A program made the translations under genes and the position numbers. 64,000 nucleotides of DNA, from NCBI RefSeq assembly GCF_037893185.1, contig NZ_CP140772.1, positions 620,001 through 684,000 on the forward strand. Direction: 5' to 3'. Under the pieces are notes generated by a model. The model searched no databases. It was not told the origin of the DNA and saw nothing but the letters and a program-made list of their open reading frames with translations. Shown in pieces: positions 36,989 to 44,926 of the stretch. The stretch's first letter is position 1, and each line of letters starts with the position of its first letter. Source of the stretch: Chitinophaga sp. 180180018-3 (GTDB lineage: Bacteria > Bacteroidota > Bacteroidia > Chitinophagales > Chitinophagaceae).

Positions 36989-37045
36989 CTTAATCTCTTT
37001 AATTTTAAAAAACGTCTAACCTTTTGGGTTCACTCCAATTACAAG

Positions 37046-37090
37046 TCGCCAGGGTCTTCGCTTTATTTCTTAATGCTTAATTACCAATTC
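37046..37090. repeat. Right arm of palindrome copy 6
   Basis: Perfect 45-bp inverted partner of 35520-35564, ending one base before the icd stop codon. It contains the family half-site (GTCTTCGCTTTATTTCTTAAT without its last base). Confidence 0.95.
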
Positions 37091-38323
37091 TTACTTCTGC
37101 AGCTTTGCTTTCAGCGCAGCATCCAGTGCATCGAGGAACTCTTCTGTATACAGGTAATGTTTACCGTGTTCTACTTTGTTTCCGTGGATACAAACCGCGA
37201 GATCTTTGGTCATTTTGCCGCTTTCAACAGTTTCGATACAAACCTGCTCCAGTGCGTGGCAGAAGTCGATCAGTGCCTGGTTGCTATCCAGCTTACCACG
37301 GAATTCCAGACCGCGGGTCCATGCGAAAATAGAAGCGATAGGGTTGGTGGAAGTAGGCTTACCAGCCTGGTGATCGCGATAGTGGCGGGTTACAGTACCG
37401 TGTGCAGCTTCGGCCTCCATTGTTTTACCATCGGGAGTAATGAGGGTAGAAGTCATCAGGCCGAGGGAACCGAAACCTTGTGCAACAGTGTCGGACTGTA
37501 CGTCGCCGTCGTAGTTTTTACAAGCCCATACGAAGTTTCCGTGCCATTTCAGTGCGCTGGCAACCATGTCATCGATGAGGCGGTGCTCGTAGGTTAAGCC
37601 GTTAGCATCGAACTGTGCTTTGAATTCCTGCTGATAGATTTCTTCAAAAATATCTTTAAAACGACCATCGTATTTTTTCAGGATGGTGTTTTTGGTGCTC
37701 AGGTACAGTGGCCATTTTTTCATCAGCGCCTGGTTGAAGCAGGCACGTGCAAAGCCTTTGATAGATTCGTCGGTATTGTACATCGCGAGGGCAACACCAT
37801 CTCCTTTGAAGTTATATACTTCATGTTCGATCACTTCACCATTCTCTCCTTCGAATTTAATAGTCAGTTTGCCTTTGCCTTTGGTAACGAAGTCAGTAGC
37901 GCGGTACTGATCGCCGAAAGCATGACGGCCTATGCAGATGGGGGCAGTCCAGTTAGGAACGAGACGGGGCACATTACTCATAACGATAGGCTCGCGGAAT
38001 ACAGTACCATCCAGAATATTACGGATAGTTCCGTTCGGAGACTTCCACATTTGTTTCAGGTTGAATTCCTTTACACGTGCTTCATCCGGAGTAATGGTAG
38101 CGCATTTGATACCAACACCAACTTCTTTGATAGCATTGGCTGCATCGATAGTCACCTGGTCGTTGGTCGCATCGCGATGCTCCATGCCCAGATCAAAATA
38201 TTTGATATTAACATCCAGGTATGGAAGTATCAGTTTGTCCTTGATGAATTTCCAGATGATCCGTGTCATCTCATCACCATCCAGTTCTACCACCGGATTA
38301 GCAACTTTAATTTTTTCTGCCAT
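37091..38323 (-). CDS. icd: NADP-dependent isocitrate dehydrogenase, type II (eukaryotic-like)
   Basis: 410 aa. It starts with [13 protein letters not shown] and has [33 protein letters not shown] and HGTVTRHYR, the pattern of homodimeric NADP-IDH found in eukaryotic cytosol and many Bacteroidota. It oxidises isocitrate to 2-oxoglutarate. The Arg in TRHYRDHQ fits NADP 2'-phosphate binding. A second, unrelated-type IDH lies 198 bp away on the same strand. Confidence 0.95.
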   Translation of the reverse strand: MAEKIKVANPVVELDGDEMTRIIWKFIKDKLILPYLDVNIKYFDLGMEHRDATNDQVTIDAANAIKEVGVGIKCATITPDEARVKEFNLKQMWKSPNGTIRNILDGTVFREPIVMSNVPRLVPNWTAPICIGRHAFGDQYRATDFVTKGKGKLTIKFEGENGEVIEHEVYNFKGDGVALAMYNTDESIKGFARACFNQALMKKWPLYLSTKNTILKKYDGRFKDIFEEIYQQEFKAQFDANGLTYEHRLIDDMVASALKWHGNFVWACKNYDGDVQSDTVAQGFGSLGLMTSTLITPDGKTMEAEAAHGTVTRHYRDHQAGKPTSTNPIASIFAWTRGLEFRGKLDSNQALIDFCHALEQVCIETVESGKMTKDLAVCIHGNKVEHGKHYLYTEEFLDALDAALKAKLQK

Positions 38324-38457
38324 TTCGGGTTTTTTAAAAATTAGATTAAAAGCACAAATAGCTGTTAGCTATTATTGGGCTATATCCGTTTCGGGATAAT
38401 CATGAAAAATACAAATAGCTGTGAAAAAAACAAAATAGGTTTTGACCAAACAAAATA

Positions 38458-38501
38458 CAGCGAAGATTATATATTGTTTTAATACTATATAATCTTCGCT
38501 G
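38458..38501. repeat. Intergenic palindrome (short family copy 7)
   Basis: Arms 38458-38473 and 38486-38501 match perfectly over 16 bp around a 12-base AT-rich loop. The half-site ATCTTCGCTGCATTTACTAA aligns with the family core but the outer part has decayed. It lies between the two codirectional IDH genes and may terminate the upstream one. Confidence 0.75.
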
Positions 38502-38521
38502 CATTTACTAAAAGCTGGCAG

Positions 38522-39802
38522 TTAGTGGCTGGCAGTTACCATTTGTTTTATCACTTCATCCGCAAATTCGCTGGTTTTTACCAGGGTAGCATCATCCATC
38601 AGGTTGTAGAAATCGATGGTGACACGTTTGCGCATGATAGCTGTGCTGAGGCCGTGGGTAATGATTGCAGCCGCTTCTTTCCAGCCCATGTATTCCAGCA
38701 TCATGACACCACTGAGGATCACTGATGAAGGGTTCATGGTGTTGGTGTTTGCGAAACGGGGAGCAGTACCGTGCGTAGCTTCGAAAACAGCATGACCGGT
38801 TTTGTAGTTGATGTTGGCGCCAGGGGCAATACCAATACCGCCTACGGCAGCAGCCAATGCATCGGAGATATAATCGCCATTCAGGTTCAGCGTGGCTACT
38901 ACGGAGTAGTCTTGCGGCGCGAGCAATATCTGTTGCAGGAAGTTATCAGCGATAACATCCTTGATCAGCAGTTTGCCGTGTGCTGTTGCTACTTTCAGTT
39001 CTTTATTGGCTTCTTCTTCACCCAGTGCCTTCTTGGTTTTTTCCCAATGCTCCCAGGTATATACTTTGTCACCAAACTCTCTTTCAGCGAGTGTATAGCC
39101 CCAGTTTTTGAAACCACCTTCGGTGAACTTCATGATGTTACCTTTGTGAACGAGGGTAACAGAAGGGCGTTTATGTTCGAGCGCATAAAGGATAGCTGCG
39201 CGTACCAGCCGCTCAGTACCTTCGATGGATACCGGTTTGATGCCCAGAGAAGTAGTTTCAGGGAACCTGATCTGCTTAACGCCCATTTCATTCTGGAGGA
39301 AATCGAGCAGTTTTTTTGCTTCCGGTGTACCAGTCATGTACTCTATACCCGCATAGATGTCTTCCGTATTTTCGCGGAAAATCACCATGTCTACTTTCTC
39401 CGGATGTTTCACAGGAGAAGGTACCTTGTTGAACCAACGTACAGGTCTTACGCAGGCGTACAGGTCCAGTTCCTGGCGCATGGCCACATTAAGAGAACGG
39501 ATACCACCTCCAACGGGGGTAGACAGCGGGCCTTTGATGGATACCAGGTACTCTTTCAGTGCATCCAGCGTTTCCTTCGGCAGCCATTCGCCTGTTTGCT
39601 GGAAGGCTTTTTCACCTGCCAGTACTTCTTTCCATTCAATTTTCCGATCACCACCATAGGCTTTTTCCACAGCTGCGTCGAATACACGAACACTGGCTCT
39701 CCAGATGTCGGGACCAATTCCGTCGCCTTCTATAAATGGGATGATGGGTTGTGCAGGGACCTGTAACAGGCCATTGTTCATCGATATTTTTTCTGCCGGC
39801 AT
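38522..39802 (-). CDS. icd: Isocitrate dehydrogenase, type I (E. coli Icd-like)
   Basis: 426 aa. Conserved blocks: [30 protein letters not shown] (with the Ser that IDH kinase modifies in E. coli), [33 protein letters not shown]. The coenzyme-recognition positions equivalent to E. coli Lys344, Tyr345, Val351, Tyr391 and Arg395 read Arg, Phe, Met, Ile and Asn. These are neither the standard NADP nor the NAD set, so cofactor use is uncertain. The promoter is near 39846. Confidence 0.94.
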   Translation of the reverse strand: MPAEKISMNNGLLQVPAQPIIPFIEGDGIGPDIWRASVRVFDAAVEKAYGGDRKIEWKEVLAGEKAFQQTGEWLPKETLDALKEYLVSIKGPLSTPVGGGIRSLNVAMRQELDLYACVRPVRWFNKVPSPVKHPEKVDMVIFRENTEDIYAGIEYMTGTPEAKKLLDFLQNEMGVKQIRFPETTSLGIKPVSIEGTERLVRAAILYALEHKRPSVTLVHKGNIMKFTEGGFKNWGYTLAEREFGDKVYTWEHWEKTKKALGEEEANKELKVATAHGKLLIKDVIADNFLQQILLAPQDYSVVATLNLNGDYISDALAAAVGGIGIAPGANINYKTGHAVFEATHGTAPRFANTNTMNPSSVILSGVMMLEYMGWKEAAAIITHGLSTAIMRKRVTIDFYNLMDDATLVKTSEFADEVIKQMVTASH

Positions 39803-39845
39803 AAAACGGTTTCTTTATGCGTTACGTAATTGTTGTAATCGCGTG

Positions 39846-39853
39846 CAAAGGTA
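39846..39853 (-). promoter_or_regulatory. Type I IDH promoter, -7 element
   Basis: Reads TACCTTTG on the minus strand, an exact TAnnTTTG match, 43 bp from the start codon. It also argues against starting the divergent GDSL gene as far upstream as 39817. Confidence 0.55.
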
Positions 39854-39930
39854 ACGCATTTCAGTTGAAAGCAGGGGGAAGTTTGTGTTGTTTTAAGGTG
39901 AAAATACCATCTGTATATAACTTTTTGCTT

Positions 39931-40605
39931 ATGTTAGGATTAATGTTATTTTGCTGCTTACTTTTTACAGCAACAAAATCTTCTGACACCAGTATGAGTC
40001 CCCTCAAATATCTCGCTTTGGGCGACAGTTATACCATTGGAGAAATGGTTCCGGAATCTGATCGCTTTCCCGTACAGGCGGCAACGTTGCTCAGGCAACA
40101 TGGATTCGATATAGCAACGCCCCGCATCATTGCCACCACCGGGTGGACTACCGATGAACTGGCGGCTGGTATTGAGACTGCTCATATTACAGCTATTTAT
40201 GATGTAGTAACCCTGCTCATAGGAGTTAACAATCAATACCGGGGCCGTACCGTAGCGGAATATATACCGGAATTTACCGGGCTTTTACAGCAGGCCATTG
40301 CATTTGCGGGGAACAGACCAGACCGTGTGGTGGTACTGTCTATCCCGGACTGGGGAGTAACACCCTTTGCGACCGGTCGCGACCGGGAGCAGATTGCCAC
40401 CGAAATAGATGCTTATAATGCGGCTAACAAGGCCGTAGCCGGGGAGTTGAAGGTATCCTACCTGGATATCACGCCATTCACACGGGAAGCGGCTCACGAT
40501 AATACGTTAGTAGCGCCCGATGGATTACATCCTTCCGGTAAGGATTATCATCGCTGGGCCCTGGCGCTGGTTCCCTTGCTGGAAAAGGCACTGAAACAAC
40601 ATTAA
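39931..40605 (+). CDS. SGNH/GDSL hydrolase (esterase/lipase)
   Basis: About 224 aa from the ATG at 39931, which places a hydrophobic signal segment (MLGLMLFCCLLFTA) at the N-terminus. The frame extends to 39817, but that part overlaps the divergent IDH promoter. Block I is ALGDSYTIG (nucleophile Ser), block III is LIGVNNQYRG and block V is DGLHPSGKDYH (Asp-His). The substrate is unknown; it probably acts in the periplasm or is lipid-anchored through one of the Cys residues. Confidence 0.82.
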   Translation: MLGLMLFCCLLFTATKSSDTSMSPLKYLALGDSYTIGEMVPESDRFPVQAATLLRQHGFDIATPRIIATTGWTTDELAAGIETAHITAIYDVVTLLIGVNNQYRGRTVAEYIPEFTGLLQQAIAFAGNRPDRVVVLSIPDWGVTPFATGRDREQIATEIDAYNAANKAVAGELKVSYLDITPFTREAAHDNTLVAPDGLHPSGKDYHRWALALVPLLEKALKQH

Positions 40606-40676
40606 ACCTGTTGCAACACGCGTTGCACCACGATGAAAAATACCCTACTTTCATATCTTAAAAGAAAACCCGGACC

Positions 40677-41345
40677 ATGGAGCGCCATATCGTTAAAATT
40701 CTGGCAGTAAATCCCGTTACGCACAACGTGCGGCAATATACCGTAGAGAAACCCCATGGGTATACCTTTATCCCTGGCCAGGCTACAGAAGTGGCCATCA
40801 ATAAACCCGGCTGGGAAGAGGAAAGGCGCCCCTTTACCTTTACAGGCCTGAACAGTTGGAGAGACCTGGAATTCACGATTAAGAGCTACAACGATCACGA
40901 CGGCGTGACCCGTCAGTTAGGTCAGTTAGAGGCCGGAGATGAGCTTATCCTGCACGATGTATGGGGAGCCATCCGGTATAAGGGAGAAGGCGTGTTTATT
41001 GCCGGCGGTGCAGGAGTAACCCCTTTTATTGCCATCTTCCGGGACCTCCAGCAAAATGGAATGCTGGGGAATAACCAGCTTATCTGCTCCAACAAAACAT
41101 TAGGGGATATTATCCTGAAAGATGAATTTGAAATGATGCTGGGCAAGCGCTTTATAAATACGCTTACCGCCCAGGAAGTAGCGGCATATGACCATCACAC
41201 CATCGATGAAGCCTATTTAAGGGAAAAAATACACGATTTCAGCCAACATTTCTATATCTGCGGTCCCGATCTTATGGTACAACAACTGAAGATGACACTG
41301 GAAAAACTGACCGGGAATGACGAGTTGGTGACGGTAGAACTCTGA
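40677..41345 (+). CDS. FAD-binding ferredoxin/flavodoxin reductase-like oxidoreductase
   Basis: 222 aa. FAD motif RPFTFT (residues 51-56), NAD(P) motif GGAGVTPFI (about 109-117) and the C-terminal CGPDLMVQQ that closes the nicotinamide site. It lacks a 2Fe-2S domain, so it probably passes electrons from NAD(P)H to a separate protein such as flavodoxin or ferredoxin. Lone gene between the GDSL hydrolase and the LiaF operon. Confidence 0.87.
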   Translation: MERHIVKILAVNPVTHNVRQYTVEKPHGYTFIPGQATEVAINKPGWEEERRPFTFTGLNSWRDLEFTIKSYNDHDGVTRQLGQLEAGDELILHDVWGAIRYKGEGVFIAGGAGVTPFIAIFRDLQQNGMLGNNQLICSNKTLGDIILKDEFEMMLGKRFINTLTAQEVAAYDHHTIDEAYLREKIHDFSQHFYICGPDLMVQQLKMTLEKLTGNDELVTVEL

Positions 41346-41434
41346 CGCACCATTTTCACCGGCATTTTCATGTGTTTTACCGGTAGTGCTGCTTTTTTAG
41401 CCTAAAGGCTGTTTCCCGGCAGCCAAACCCGTTC

Positions 41435-41442
41435 TACATTTG
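41435..41442 (+). promoter_or_regulatory. LiaF operon promoter, -7 element
   Basis: TACATTTG, an exact TAnnTTTG match, 20 bp before the ATG at 41463. Confidence 0.6.
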
Positions 41443-41462
41443 TATCATAAACATTAAAACAA

Positions 41463-42260
41463 ATGAGAAACGACGATATTGATATTTCAAAAAATGAGGC
41501 TTCAAAAGAGGATACGCCAAAAAGAAAGCACCACGGTATAGGAGGGATTATTCTTGTGATCATTGGTTTGGGTCTTTTGTTAAGACGTATTAACCTTGGG
41601 GTGCCTGATTATTATTTCTCCTGGCAGACGTTGCTGATTGCCATTGGTCTGGTGGTAGGTATTAAGTCTAACTTCCGTTTTGGTGCATGGCTGGTAATGG
41701 TGCTGGTGGGTGGTATTTTTCTGGCAGCCGAGGCTTTTAAACTGCCATATAACACCGCGCAATTTATATGGCCGGTGGTGATGATCATGGTGGGTATCAT
41801 GATGATCTTTAAGAGAAGTTTTCACATGGACGGCTGGAAAAAAGATTGGAAGAACAAAGACTGGAAAGACTATGCCAGTAAAAATATTCCATATGGTTCT
41901 ATGATGGATTATGCCACAGGAGAAGATGTGCTGGATGCAACCGCCATTTTTGGCAGCGTCAACAAAGTGATTGTGTCAAAGAATTTCAAAGGAGGCGCGG
42001 TGACTTCCATATTTGGTGGCTCCACCCTGAATTTCATGAAAGCAGATATTGACGGCATGGCCATATTGGATGTAACAGCCGTTATGGGCGGTTGTGAACT
42101 GATTGTGCCGGCCAACTGGAAAGTGCAGATGGATTTAACCACCATCATGGGTGGTGTGGAAGATAAACGCTTTATGGAAGCACAGCCCACCGGTCCGGAA
42201 AAGATCCTGAAAATAACCGGCGCCTGTGTGATGGGCGGTGTAGAAGTAAAAAGCTATTGA
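41463..42260 (+). CDS. LiaF-like membrane protein (cell-wall stress sensor family)
   Basis: 265 aa. A charged N-terminus, then four short hydrophobic helices (about 24-43, 49-62, 68-83, 93-108), a Lys/Trp-rich stretch near 120 and a C-terminal beta-rich domain (about 150-265) with repeated GGV/FGG units typical of LiaF/DUF2154 ('cell wall-active antibiotics response'). In Firmicutes LiaF inhibits the LiaS kinase. Here the kinase two genes downstream is LytS-type, so the analogy is functional, not exact. Confidence 0.82.
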   Translation: MRNDDIDISKNEASKEDTPKRKHHGIGGIILVIIGLGLLLRRINLGVPDYYFSWQTLLIAIGLVVGIKSNFRFGAWLVMVLVGGIFLAAEAFKLPYNTAQFIWPVVMIMVGIMMIFKRSFHMDGWKKDWKNKDWKDYASKNIPYGSMMDYATGEDVLDATAIFGSVNKVIVSKNFKGGAVTSIFGGSTLNFMKADIDGMAILDVTAVMGGCELIVPANWKVQMDLTTIMGGVEDKRFMEAQPTGPEKILKITGACVMGGVEVKSY

Positions 42261-42322
42261 TTATAAACCCTTATTAAGAAGATTCGACTTTATCTTATTC
42301 CAACTATTTTAAATCATATTTT

Positions 42323-42676
42323 ATGCATTGGTTTGTTGCGAAAGTAGTTTATCAGATCATCTGTGGCCAGGGTAATCATACCCCGCAGTTTGATGAACAA
42401 TTAAGACTGATTAGCGCCGTTTCCAAAAAAGATGCTTGTGAGAAAGCCCGTGAGATAGGTATGCAGGAACAGTATGCCTTCAGGAATCAACAGCAGGAAC
42501 TGGTACAATGGAAGTTCATCAATGTACCTGAAATATATACCCTCGATCAGCTGACAGATGGTATGGAGCTTTATTCCCGCATAGAAGAGCCCGGAGATCC
42601 CAACTCTTATATTGCGTGGTTGCAAATGAAATCTGCGCAGCTGCAGGGACAGCAATACATAGAACTTAACGTATAA
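42323..42676 (+). CDS. DUF4288-family protein
   Basis: 117 aa, soluble, without Cys-based metal sites. The pattern WFVAKVVYQIICG, SAVSKKDACEKAREIG and WKFINVPEIYTLDQL..GMELYSRI matches DUF4288. Function unknown. It lies between the LiaF-like gene and the LytS kinase (19 bp to the kinase), so a link to the same signalling unit is possible. Confidence 0.8.
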   Translation: MHWFVAKVVYQIICGQGNHTPQFDEQLRLISAVSKKDACEKAREIGMQEQYAFRNQQQELVQWKFINVPEIYTLDQLTDGMELYSRIEEPGDPNSYIAWLQMKSAQLQGQQYIELNV

Positions 42677-42695
42677 CAGATAAACAGCGCCACTG

Positions 42696-43760
42696 GTGAA
42701 ACAAATAATTACAGGTACCGTCTGGTTGATTTTTCTTGCAAGTGTTGCCTTCTGGATGTTATTGTATGGCGGCCTGCTCTGGTACTGGTTCGATATTTCG
42801 CTGTGGAAAGCGCTGCTGGATAGTACCGTACATGCGGTGTTGCTGGGAGCCGCCGGGATTGTGATCAGCCGGAACGTAGCATATTACCGGCCTGCGGATG
42901 GATCCATGAAGTATGGGTATGTGGTAGCGGTGAGTTTTGCGTTATCCATTTTCTGGGTTTGTTTGAGCCGCTGGATACTGATGAGTGCTGTTACCGATGA
43001 TCCGGCATATATCCATTGGTTAAACAATGCCATCCCGATTCACGCCTTCGTGGGCTGGATCCTGATTGCAGGAATAGGATTCAGAAGCCAGATGTGGTAT
43101 GATGCGGAAGAACAACAGGCCAGTCGCGCGAGGAAAGAAGCTACTGAGAAGATTGCGCGGGAAGCCGAGCTCTTTAAATTAAGGCAACAGCTGCAGCCAC
43201 ATTTTCTGTTCAACAGCCTGAACTCTATCAATGCGCTGATTGTGTTGCGTCCGAAAGAAGCCAGGGAAATGGTTCTGAAACTTTCTGATTTTCTGAGAGG
43301 ATCACTGAAGCGGGAAGATGAGCAATGGATCACGCTCGATGAAGAACTGAATTACCTGCAGTTATACCTGGATATAGAGAAGGTTCGTTTTGGACATCGT
43401 TTAACCACCGACGTTATACCTGAAGAGGGCACCGGAAAACTGATGATGCCGCCTATGCTGCTGCAGCCGGTTGTGGAAAACGCTATCAAGTTCGGGTTGT
43501 ACGATACTACCGGTGATATTACCATCGGCATAAAGGCCTGGGAAAAAGACAACATGCTGTTTATTTCTATACAAAACCCGTTTGATACAGCGTTACAGCA
43601 ACAGCCCAATAAAGGTACCGGTTTTGGATTAAACTCCATACAGCGCAGGCTTTACCTGCTTTTCGCACGGCAGGATCTGCTGGAAACCAGTGTCAGTGAA
43701 AATATATTTACAACTATTATTAAAGTACCACAAACGCATGATAAAAGCAGTAATAATTGA
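42696..43760 (+). CDS. LytS-type sensor histidine kinase
   Basis: 354 aa, starting at GTG 42696; that start places the first membrane helix right at the N-terminus. Four predicted helices (about 5-30, 37-56, 68-92, 105-127) with no large periplasmic loop suggest sensing within the membrane or through a partner such as LiaF. The His_kinase motif is QPHFLFNSLNSI and the ATPase blocks are ENAIKFGL and GTGFGLNSIQRR. Its end overlaps the regulator start by 23 bp. Confidence 0.92.
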   Translation: MKQIITGTVWLIFLASVAFWMLLYGGLLWYWFDISLWKALLDSTVHAVLLGAAGIVISRNVAYYRPADGSMKYGYVVAVSFALSIFWVCLSRWILMSAVTDDPAYIHWLNNAIPIHAFVGWILIAGIGFRSQMWYDAEEQQASRARKEATEKIAREAELFKLRQQLQPHFLFNSLNSINALIVLRPKEAREMVLKLSDFLRGSLKREDEQWITLDEELNYLQLYLDIEKVRFGHRLTTDVIPEEGTGKLMMPPMLLQPVVENAIKFGLYDTTGDITIGIKAWEKDNMLFISIQNPFDTALQQQPNKGTGFGLNSIQRRLYLLFARQDLLETSVSENIFTTIIKVPQTHDKSSNN

Positions 43761-44481
43761 TGACGAACCATTAGCCCGGGAAGTAGTGAAGGAGTACCTG
43801 CTGAACTTTCCGCAAATCCAGGTAGTACAGGAATGCAATGATGGATTCGATGGACTGAAAGCTATTCAACAGCATCAGCCGGATATCATTTTTCTGGATA
43901 TACAGATGCCAAAGATCACTGGTTTTGAAATGCTGGAGCTGGTGGAAAGCATGCCTGCTGTTATCTTTACAACCGCTTTTGAAGAGCACGCCATCCGGGC
44001 TTTTGAAGTGCACGCAGTGGATTATCTGCTGAAGCCTTTTTCTGCCGACAGGTTTAATAAAGCGGTGCAGAAATGGCTGGATGAATTTCAGACACGCACT
44101 GCTGTTGCTGCTACCGCTGCTTTGCTGGAAACTGCTTCCAGTACACCGGTTCAAAGCAATCGGGTGGTGATAAAACTAAACGGAAAAATCAAGATCATCC
44201 CGGTACAGGATATTCATTACCTCGAGGCAGCAGATGATTATGTGAAGATCGTTACCCAGGAAGGCAGTTTCCTGAAAAATAAAACCATGTCTTTTTTCGA
44301 GCAAACGCTCGATCCGCAACAGTTTGCGCGGGTACACCGTTCGTATATGCTCAATGTGAACCAGGTAACGCGTATAGATCCTTACGAAAAGGAAAACCAC
44401 CTGGCTATTTTGCGCAGCGGTGCGCGTGTGCTGGTTAGCAAAACCGGCTATCCTAAGCTGAAAGCCGCACTGGGACTATAA
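43738..44481 (+). CDS. LytTR-family response regulator
   Basis: 247 aa from the ATG at 43738, chosen because IIDDEP then falls at the usual place; the open frame begins at 43690. Receiver with Asp54 in FLDIQMP and Lys in LLKPF near residue 103, a 40-residue Ala/Thr-rich linker, then the LytTR domain (about 145-245). It should be phosphorylated by the overlapping LytS-type kinase. Confidence 0.93.
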   Translation: MIKAVIIDDEPLAREVVKEYLLNFPQIQVVQECNDGFDGLKAIQQHQPDIIFLDIQMPKITGFEMLELVESMPAVIFTTAFEEHAIRAFEVHAVDYLLKPFSADRFNKAVQKWLDEFQTRTAVAATAALLETASSTPVQSNRVVIKLNGKIKIIPVQDIHYLEAADDYVKIVTQEGSFLKNKTMSFFEQTLDPQQFARVHRSYMLNVNQVTRIDPYEKENHLAILRSGARVLVSKTGYPKLKAALGL

Positions 44482-44500
44482 TACAATCACTCATCATATA

Positions 44501-44887
44501 TTAGAGCTGGAACAGCTGTTCCAGCTTTTCTTTTTTAAGTATCTTCTGCACCTGTATACCGGTAGCGACTATACGATTCCCACACTTTGCTTCGTATTCA
44601 CAGGTGATCTCATTTTTTCGTATCTCCGTTACCGTTGCAATGAAATCGACCTGGCTGCCTGCCACCGCCGGAGAAACATGATCCACTGTAAGCCTGATGC
44701 CGATGCCCTCTTCCGAAGCTTCCTTCATATCCAGTACAAACAGCCGGCAGCACCATTCCGCATCCCTTGCCAGCGCAAAAGTGGCATACACCGGATGTAC
44801 GTTGCCGTTATCGAAAGTGGCGCAATCTTCCTGCCGCACAATGCGGCTGAATTGCCTGGTGTTGCCGGGATGTACATTGTCTAACAT
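44501..44887 (-). CDS. Thioesterase-like hotdog protein (FlK-type)
   Basis: 128 aa, a single hotdog domain. VHPVYATFALARDAEWCCRLF places a conserved acid on the long helix as in fluoroacetyl-CoA thioesterase FlK relatives, and GIGIRLTVDHVSPAVAGSQV follows the family strand order. The real substrate is unlikely to be fluoroacetyl-CoA. It lies 39 bp downstream of the Nramp gene stop on the same strand. Confidence 0.75.
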   Translation of the reverse strand: MLDNVHPGNTRQFSRIVRQEDCATFDNGNVHPVYATFALARDAEWCCRLFVLDMKEASEEGIGIRLTVDHVSPAVAGSQVDFIATVTEIRKNEITCEYEAKCGNRIVATGIQVQKILKKEKLEQLFQL

Positions 44888-44926
44888 AACAATTGGTTTG
44901 CCGGTGATGAATGAACGATGTGTTAC

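Larger units (their letters stand above)
35573..37037 (+). mobile_element. IS3-family insertion sequence, 1465 bp
   Basis: Imperfect terminal inverted repeats of 24 bp begin TGAAGTG on the left and TGGAGTG on the right end read inward, with 20 of 24 positions equal. They have the 5'-TG...CA-3' ends of IS3 elements. The flanking ATTA at 35569-35572 and 37038-37041 is a 4-bp target duplication. Two ORFs overlap in the OrfA/OrfB manner. Both appear intact and the termini are present, so it may be active. Confidence 0.93.

Noticed and set aside
38514..38538. Direct repeat of GCTGGCAGTTA near the end of the type I IDH gene
   Set aside because: Two copies only, one within the last codons; probably a small local duplication.
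38771..39766. 331-codon open frame antisense to the type I isocitrate dehydrogenase
   Set aside because: Shadow of a conserved enzyme; no promoter or family features.
39817..39930. N-terminal extension of the GDSL hydrolase
   Set aside because: It crosses the divergent IDH promoter, and the ATG at 39931 gives a proper signal segment.
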